Part shown: positions 59,297-64,000 of the stretch, piece by piece | How the letters are laid out: each line of letters starts with the position of its first letter | Numbering within the stretch: the first letter of the stretch is position 1 | Origin: Streptomyces sp. 846.5 | GTDB lineage: Bacteria > Actinomycetota > Actinomycetes > Streptomycetales > Streptomycetaceae | Length of the DNA: 64,000 nucleotides | NCBI RefSeq assembly: GCF_004365705.1 | Contig: NZ_SOBN01000003.1 | Location: 868,001 to 932,000 of the forward strand | Reading direction: 5' to 3' | Notes under the pieces: generated by a model | Database searches by the model: none | Seen by the model: the letters and a program-made list of their open reading frames with translations, nothing else | What the model was told of the DNA's origin: nothing | Made by a program: the position numbers and the translations under genes

Positions 59297-60475
59297 ATGC
59301 ACCTCGCCCACACGCCGGAGCAGCAGCGGCTGCGCACCGAACTGCGCACCTACTTCGCCGAGTTGATGCCGCCCGAGGCGCACGGGCGGCTGAACGACCC
59401 GAAGGCGCAGAAGCGCTTCTACCGCGAGGTCAACCGCCGTCTGGGCGCGGACCGCTGGCTGGGCGTCGGCTGGCCGGTCGAGTACGGCGGGCGCGGGATG
59501 AGCCCGGTCGACCAGTTCGTCTTCTTCGACGAGGCGGCCCAGGCCGGCGTCCCGCTGCCGATCATGGCCCTGAACACGGTCGGTCCCTCGATCATGAAGT
59601 TCGGCACCGACGCGCAGAAGGAGTACTTCCTGCCGCGGATCCTGGCCGGCGAGCTGGACATCGCCATCGGCTACTCCGAGCCGGACGCGGGCACCGACCT
59701 CGCGGCACTCAGGACCCGTGCGGTGCGCGACGGCGACCACTACGTCGTCAACGGCCAGAAGATCTGGACCACCAACGGCGACACCGCCGACTGGGTCTGG
59801 CTCGCCGTCCGCACCGACCCGGACGCTCCGCCCCACAAGGGCATCAGCATCCTGCTGGTCGACACCACCGACCCCGGCTACTCCACCACCGTCATCCGCA
59901 CCCTGGCCGGGCACGACACCACCGCCAGCTACTACCAGGACCTCAGGGTCCCGGTCGGCAACCTCGTGGGCGCCGAGAACCAGGGCTGGCGGCTGATCAC
60001 CAACCAGCTGAACCACGAGCGGGTCACCCTCGCCGCCCACGCCACCATGGCCAACCGCGCCCTCGCCGAGGTGCAGCAGTGGGCCAGGGAGACCGAACTC
60101 GGCGACGGCAGGCGGGTCATCGACCTGCCCTGGGTGCGCCAGCGGCTGGCCCGCACGCACACCCGCCTGGACGCCGTGAAACTGCTCAACTGGCAGATGG
60201 TGGACGCCCTCCAGCGCAACGCGCTGACCCCGCAGGACGCCTCCGCGGTCAAGGTCTACGGCAGCGAGGCCCGCCGCGACGCCTACTCCTGGCTGATGGA
60301 GGTCGTCGGCGCGGCCGGCTCGCTCAAGGAGGGCTCGGCCGGCTCGATCCTCCAGGGCAACCTGGAACGCGGCTACCGCAGCGCCGTCATCTTCACCTTC
60401 GGCGGCGGCAACAACGAGATCCAGCGCGAGATCATCTCCTGGATCGGCCTCGGCATGCCCAGGGTCCGCCGCTGA
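59297..60475 (+). CDS. Acyl-CoA dehydrogenase, FadE26/ChsE4-like
   Basis: 392 residues from ATG 59297 (GAGGGG 8 nt upstream). Acyl-CoA dehydrogenase N, M and C domains: GVGWPVEYGGRGMSPVDQFV, IGYSEPDAGTDLAALRTRAV, VNGQKIWTTNGDTADWVWLA, NQLNHERVTLAAHATMANRA and FTFGGGNNEIQREIISWIGL. The opening and the IGYSEPDAGTDL and NQLNHERV stretches resemble FadE26 (ChsE4), one subunit of the alpha2beta2 enzyme that shortens the cholesterol side chain. The partner subunit (FadE27-like) is not adjacent. KstR box upstream supports a steroid link. Ends 22 nt from the convergent flavin reductase gene. Confidence 0.88.
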   Translation: MHLAHTPEQQRLRTELRTYFAELMPPEAHGRLNDPKAQKRFYREVNRRLGADRWLGVGWPVEYGGRGMSPVDQFVFFDEAAQAGVPLPIMALNTVGPSIMKFGTDAQKEYFLPRILAGELDIAIGYSEPDAGTDLAALRTRAVRDGDHYVVNGQKIWTTNGDTADWVWLAVRTDPDAPPHKGISILLVDTTDPGYSTTVIRTLAGHDTTASYYQDLRVPVGNLVGAENQGWRLITNQLNHERVTLAAHATMANRALAEVQQWARETELGDGRRVIDLPWVRQRLARTHTRLDAVKLLNWQMVDALQRNALTPQDASAVKVYGSEARRDAYSWLMEVVGAAGSLKEGSAGSILQGNLERGYRSAVIFTFGGGNNEIQREIISWIGLGMPRVRR

Positions 60476-60497
60476 GAGTCGTGCGGCCGGCCCGGGA

Positions 60498-61019
60498 TCA
60501 GTTCGCCGGGCACCGACGGATCGGCTGCAGGACCTTCGGCTCCTTTCGGTGCCAGACCAGTGGGTTGGGACCTTCGTCGGTCCTCATGGCCAGTACGCGC
60601 AGCACGATGATCTCGTGGTCGCCGGCCGGGTAGCGGTGCTCGACCGTGCATTCGAGCCAGGACGGGGCGTCGTCGAGGAAGACGGCGCCGGAGGCGGTTG
60701 TGGCGGTGCCGATGTCGCGCAGCCGGTCCTGCCGGTTGCGGGAGGCGAGTTGGCGGGTCTTGTCGGCGTGCTCCTCGCTGAGGAGCGAGATGCCGAGGGC
60801 CGGTGCACCGGAGAGGAGGGGCCAGGTGGTCGAGGTGCTCTGGACCGCGAAGGAGACCATCGGCGGCCGGTAGGAGACCCCGACGGTGAAGGAGGAGGCG
60901 ATCATGATCACGGGCTCGGCCCCGACGAGGGTGGCGATGGCCACGACGCCGGACGGGAAGCCGGAGAACGCGGCCCTCATCTGCTCCGGGTCCGAGGTGA
61001 AGTCGTGCACGGAAGCCAT
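60498..61019 (-). CDS. Flavin reductase (HpaC/RutF family)
   Basis: 173 residues from ATG 61019. Split-barrel FMN-binding fold: FSGFPSGVVAIATL, VIMIASSFTVGVSYRPPMVS, STTWPLLSGAPALGISLLS, HADKTRQLASR and a C-terminal HEIIVLRVLAMRTDEGPNPL. It makes reduced flavin for the monooxygenases upstream in the operon. Last gene of the minus-strand operon. Confidence 0.9.
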   Translation of the reverse strand: MASVHDFTSDPEQMRAAFSGFPSGVVAIATLVGAEPVIMIASSFTVGVSYRPPMVSFAVQSTSTTWPLLSGAPALGISLLSEEHADKTRQLASRNRQDRLRDIGTATTASGAVFLDDAPSWLECTVEHRYPAGDHEIIVLRVLAMRTDEGPNPLVWHRKEPKVLQPIRRCPAN

Positions 61020-61024
61020 CGGGA

Positions 61025-61552
61025 TCAGTCCGTCCGGGCGCCGGGTTCGGCGGCCCGTTGCGGTCGGTGTGCGAGTCGCGCCCGCGCGTCGCGCTCGTCG
61101 TTCCGCATCGCGTTGACGAGTTCGCCGGCGTTGGCGAACGCCCCCTGCCCGCGCAGTAGCTGAGTGACCGTCATTTCCACCCGCTGTCCGTAGATGTCGC
61201 CGTCGAAGTCGAGTACGTGCGCCTCGACGGAATGGGCCCGGCCGGCGAAGGTCTCATTGGAGCCGATCGAGATGAGCGCGGGGCGCGGCAGTTGCCACGA
61301 CGGGGTGCGCAGGGATCCGAGGTACACGCCGTCGGCGGGCGAGCGGGCCGGGAGGTCGAGGGCGATGTTCGCGGTCGGGTAGCCGAGGCGGTGTCCGATC
61401 TGCGAACCGGGCACGACCGTGCCGTTGAGGGGTTCGGCGTGCGCCCGGTCGTCGGGGCGACCGGCGGACGGGCCGACGGGCAGCCGCGCCGAGGCGGCGA
61501 CGGCGACCAGCTGCTCCGCGTGGGCGCCGGCGTTCACGGGTGCTGTGCTCAC
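61025..61552 (-). CDS. Stand-alone riboflavin kinase domain
   Basis: 175 residues from GTG 61552, separated by one base from the monooxygenase stop. Flavokinase fold: GTVVPGSQIGHRLGYPTANI, DGVYLGSLRTPSW, SIGSNETFAGRAHSVEAHVL, DFDGDIYGQRVEMTV. The N-terminal FAD synthetase part of bifunctional RibF is missing, so only riboflavin to FMN is expected. Its place between monooxygenase and flavin reductase suggests local FMN supply. The C-terminal tail is Ala/Arg-rich. Confidence 0.82.
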   Translation of the reverse strand: MSTAPVNAGAHAEQLVAVAASARLPVGPSAGRPDDRAHAEPLNGTVVPGSQIGHRLGYPTANIALDLPARSPADGVYLGSLRTPSWQLPRPALISIGSNETFAGRAHSVEAHVLDFDGDIYGQRVEMTVTQLLRGQGAFANAGELVNAMRNDERDARARLAHRPQRAAEPGARTD

Positions 61553-61553
61553 C

Positions 61554-62888
61554 TCACACCGCCAGGTTCTCGCGCAGGGTGCGTCCCGGGTAGCGCGGGG
61601 CGAGCGCGCCGCGGCGGCGCAGCTCGGGCACGAGCAGTTCGCTGATCTCGGCGAATCCGGAGGGCATGGCCAGCGGGGTGGAGAACATGTAGCCGCCGCG
61701 TGAGCCGGTCGCCGCGAAGTTCTCCTCCAGGGCGTCCGCGACGGACGCGGCGTCGCCGACGAGAGAGTGGTCCAGGCCGGTGGCCGCGGCCCAGCCGTGC
61801 TCGAAGAACTCGGCCCTGGTCATCGTGGTCTGCGGACCGGACGCGGCGACCAGCGCGCCGACCAGTCCGGCCGGGCTGGCCTGCGCGGCGACGATCTCGT
61901 CGCGGAGCTCGCCCAGCCGGAACGAGGCCGGCAGCGTGGAGAAGTCGTAGCCGGCGTTGTGCGACAGATAGGTGCCGACCGCCTCCTCGCTCCAGAACTC
62001 CAGCACCGCGTCACGTCGTGCCCGGGCCTCCTCCGCGGTGCGGCCGACGATCACTTGGGTGGCCCAGAGGATGCCGACCCGGGCCGGGTCGCGTCCTTCC
62101 TTGGCGAGCGCTTCGTCGAGCAGGTCGCGGTGGCGCTGCTGGCCGGCCAGGTCGGCCCCGAAACCGAAGATCAGGTCGGCGAAGGACGCCGAGGCGGCGA
62201 TGCCGCGTGGGGAGTTGCCCGCCTGCACGATGACCGGGTGCGTCTGTGGGCTCGGCACGCTGGCGAGTGGGCCCTTGACGGTGAAGAACCTGCCGTCGTG
62301 GTCGATCGGGTGCACCTTGGCGGGGTCGGCGAAACGCCCGGACTCGCGGTCGCGGACGATCGCGTCGGGGGCCACGGAGTCCCACAGCGCCTTGCAGACG
62401 CCGATGAACTCCTCCATCCGCTCGTAGCGCAGATCGTGGTCGGGCAGCTGCGGGTAGCCGTAGTTGGCGGCGTCCGCCCCCCGGGTGGAGGCGACCACGT
62501 TGAAGGCGATGCGGCCCCCGGTGACGTGGTCGAGTGAGTTGAGCAGGCGCGCCACGTAGAACGGGTGCATGAAGGTGGAGGAGTAGGTCAGACCGAAGCC
62601 GATGTTCCCGGTGACCGTGGACATCGCCGCGATGACCGGCGACATGTCGTGCCGGGGCCACTGGATGCCCCACTCGACGGCCGGGGCGATGCTGCCGCGC
62701 CAGGTGCTGGGCACACCGGATCCGTCGCCGAAGAAGAGCAGGTCGACCCCGGCCCGCTCGGCCGTCTGCGCGAGCTCCATGTACATCCGCACATCGGGGA
62801 AGTCGCGGCCGGTCCAGCTGCCGGCGCGGGCCCAGCGTCCCTCGGTGTGCGTGAAGGACAGGTCGTAGGCCAGATGCACGCCGCTCAT
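61554..62888 (-). CDS. NtaA/SnaA/DszA-type FMN-dependent monooxygenase
   Basis: 444 residues from ATG 62888, overlapping the hydrolase stop (ATGA). Luciferase-like: LAYDLSFTHTEGRWARAG, FLGDG-type LLFFGDGSGVPSTWRG, GFGLTYSSTFMHPFYVARLL, DHVTGGRIAFNVVASTRGAD, HPVIVQAGNSPRGIAASASF. NtaA-type enzymes use reduced FMN to oxidise N- or S-containing compounds such as nitrilotriacetate or dibenzothiophene sulfone. Third gene of the visible operon. Substrate unknown. Confidence 0.9.
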   Translation of the reverse strand: MSGVHLAYDLSFTHTEGRWARAGSWTGRDFPDVRMYMELAQTAERAGVDLLFFGDGSGVPSTWRGSIAPAVEWGIQWPRHDMSPVIAAMSTVTGNIGFGLTYSSTFMHPFYVARLLNSLDHVTGGRIAFNVVASTRGADAANYGYPQLPDHDLRYERMEEFIGVCKALWDSVAPDAIVRDRESGRFADPAKVHPIDHDGRFFTVKGPLASVPSPQTHPVIVQAGNSPRGIAASASFADLIFGFGADLAGQQRHRDLLDEALAKEGRDPARVGILWATQVIVGRTAEEARARRDAVLEFWSEEAVGTYLSHNAGYDFSTLPASFRLGELRDEIVAAQASPAGLVGALVAASGPQTTMTRAEFFEHGWAAATGLDHSLVGDAASVADALEENFAATGSRGGYMFSTPLAMPSGFAEISELLVPELRRRGALAPRYPGRTLRENLAV

Positions 62889-63544
62889 CGGGCCACCTGC
62901 TTCCAGAGGGAGACGACCTCGTCGGCGTCGCAGAGCACGGCGGTGTTCAGCCGCAGCTGCACCAGGGCCGCCTCGTGGACGGCGAGGTCGTAGGCGGCGG
63001 TCGCGTCCTGGGGGAGCAGCACCGGCCAGTCGTGCTGCAGGGCGTCGACGGCGGTCGCCTGGACGCAGCACTCGCTGGTCAGCCCGGCGACGGTGAGCCA
63101 GTCGGCGCCGGCGGCGCGCAGCCGCGCGTCCAGGTCGGTGCCGAAGAAGCCGCTGTAGGCGCGCTTGACGACGCGTGCTTCACCGTCGGCGGGGTGCACC
63201 CGGTACCACTGAGCGCCCGGGGTGCCGGTGATGCACGGCTCGGCCGGGCTCATGGGGGCGTCGTAGTCGCCCTGGCGCAGCCAGTTGCTCGCCCGCCACG
63301 GTGCGGCGGGGTCGCTGCCCAGCTCGACCCAGACCACGGGCACGCCGAGCTCGCGGGCGGCCCCGACCAGGTATCCGATGCGGGTGACGGCCGCGTCCAG
63401 GGCGGTCAGCGCCTGGTCCGTGAGGCCGTAGGCGTCCAGGCACTCCGGGTCGGCGAAGTCGCGCTGGACGTCGACGACGACCAGCGCCGGGGTGCGGCCC
63501 GCGGCGGCGAGCTGGGCCAGTTGTGCCTGCCGTGGATCCGTCAT
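62885..63544 (-). CDS. Isochorismatase-fold cysteine hydrolase (RutB-like)
   Basis: 219 residues from ATG 63544, ATGA overlaps on both sides. Catalytic Asp in LVVVDVQRDFADPE, Lys in VVKRAYSGFFGTDLDARL and Cys in VAGLTSECCVQATAVDALQ. RutB cleaves ureidoacrylate in the Rut pyrimidine pathway; the pairing with a RutA-type monooxygenase upstream and a RutF-type flavin reductase downstream is the same, but the extra NtaA-like gene is not in rut operons. Confidence 0.88.
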   Translation of the reverse strand: MTDPRQAQLAQLAAAGRTPALVVVDVQRDFADPECLDAYGLTDQALTALDAAVTRIGYLVGAARELGVPVVWVELGSDPAAPWRASNWLRQGDYDAPMSPAEPCITGTPGAQWYRVHPADGEARVVKRAYSGFFGTDLDARLRAAGADWLTVAGLTSECCVQATAVDALQHDWPVLLPQDATAAYDLAVHEAALVQLRLNTAVLCDADEVVSLWKQVAR

Positions 63545-64000
63545 CGGCCGTCCCCCGCCGCGTCGTGGGCGCGCAGGGCGGGCAGTACGGTCTCGCCGAA
63601 CAGCACCATGTCCTGGTCGTACTCGGGGAAGATCAGCATCAGGCCGTCGAGGTCGGCCTCGCCGACGATGTAGCTGATGTGCTCGGTGACGGTGTCGGCC
63701 GAGCCGGCGACGTAGGGGGTCTGGAATGCGGCCTCGCCCACGGCGCCCGCGGCCCAGGCGCGCGCCTGGGCCTCGGGGATGCCCCAGGAGGTGTGCATCA
63801 GCGCCAGCGCCTCGCGGTCCAGGCCCTCGCTCCACTGCCTGACCTTCTTGGCGGCCAGTTCGTCGGTCTCGTCCTGGACGACGGTCAGCATCGAGTAGGT
63901 CCGGCACTCCCGCCCGTGGGCCCTGGCGCGCTCGTGCACATCGCGGGAGAGCTCCTTCATCTCCTCCAGGGTGTCGCCGGCCAGGAAGGCGCCGTCGGCG
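63541..64000 (-). CDS. LLM monooxygenase, RutA-like, N-terminus beyond window
   Basis: C-terminal about 153 residues, open through the right edge. It reads DGAFLAGDTLEEMKELSRDV, YSMLTVVQDETDELAAKKVR, YVAGSADTVTEHISYIVGEA and DGLMLIFPEYDQDMVLFGET, the typical tail of luciferase-like flavin monooxygenases. RutA-type by tail pattern and by its RutB- and RutF-like neighbours. The first visible gene of the operon; its promoter is outside the window. The stop overlaps the hydrolase start. Confidence 0.8.
   Translation of the reverse strand, partial: ADGAFLAGDTLEEMKELSRDVHERARAHGRECRTYSMLTVVQDETDELAAKKVRQWSEGLDREALALMHTSWGIPEAQARAWAAGAVGEAAFQTPYVAGSADTVTEHISYIVGEADLDGLMLIFPEYDQDMVLFGETVLPALRAHDAAGDGR

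Noticed and set aside
1..64000. CRISPR array, rRNA genes, phage or secondary-metabolite core genes
   Set aside because: None seen on either strand: no regular short repeats, no rRNA-like stretches, no PKS/NRPS or phage structural genes.

Overview
The window is high-GC actinobacterial DNA, almost certainly from a streptomycete-type organism (Streptomyces, Kitasatospora or Streptacidiphilus level). The support is two chaplin genes for aerial-hypha surface proteins, a mycothiol ligase (mshC) with its usual DUF3090, histidine phosphatase and SCO1664-type neighbours, Methyltransf_19/DUF574 and DUF6879 families, GTG starts with GTGA/ATGA overlaps, and many genes whose start codon sits about 7 nt behind a TANNNT -10 box (leaderless transcripts).

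Layout. 1-6.5 kb (minus): exopolysaccharide operon of initiating sugar-phosphate transferase, nucleotide-sugar dehydrogenase, GT4 glycosyltransferase and two tandem Wzz-type proteins, running off the left edge. 6.8-10.2 kb: lipoprotein, MOSC protein, then a threonyl-tRNA synthetase-like gene preceded by a Thr-codon leader peptide and a set of mutually exclusive hairpins (apparent transcription attenuator). 10.3-13.7 kb: small proteins, DUF574 methyltransferase, M13 metalloprotease. 13.8-16.3 kb: MarR regulator divergent from GTP cyclohydrolase II, a DODA-type dioxygenase and a DUF1304 membrane protein, with two palindromes between. 16.3-22.9 kb: cation efflux protein, Tat-exported multicopper oxidase, ADP-ribosylglycohydrolase, Tat-exported KstD-like flavoprotein.

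23-32.5 kb is an accessory region ending at tRNA-Leu(GAG): phospholipase-D/helicase/DUF3427 protein, broken DUF6879 gene, YefM-YoeB toxin-antitoxin, TetR/SDR pair with tandem operators, an ATPase gene broken by a deletion, a nucleotidyltransferase with a small partner, and gene fragments.

32.7-44.6 kb is core-like: M20 peptidase, short and long chaplin genes, DUF5703, a degenerate RecD-like helicase coupled to an aldo/keto reductase, an F420-type oxidoreductase, and the phosphatase/DUF3090/SCO1664 set followed by an MFS transporter. A 1383-residue secreted GH35 beta-galactosidase (44.7-48.9 kb) separates this set from mshC. 50-58 kb: HpnB-like glycosyltransferase, Asp/Glu racemase, unusual NodB deacetylase, two methyltransferases, nucleosidase, O-antigen-ligase-like protein, NUDIX, orphan DhaM. 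58-64 kb: ketopantoate-reductase-like protein, a FadE26-like acyl-CoA dehydrogenase behind a textbook KstR box, and a minus-strand flavin-monooxygenase operon (RutA-, RutB- and RutF-like, NtaA-type monooxygenase, stand-alone riboflavin kinase) running off the right edge.

The most unusual items are the Thr attenuator on an editing-domain-less ThrRS, the decayed defence-like region beside tRNA-Leu, the NodB protein with altered catalytic motif, Wzz and RecD-like proteins that kept their fold but lost Walker A, the KstR box, and the flavin monooxygenase operon carrying its own flavokinase.
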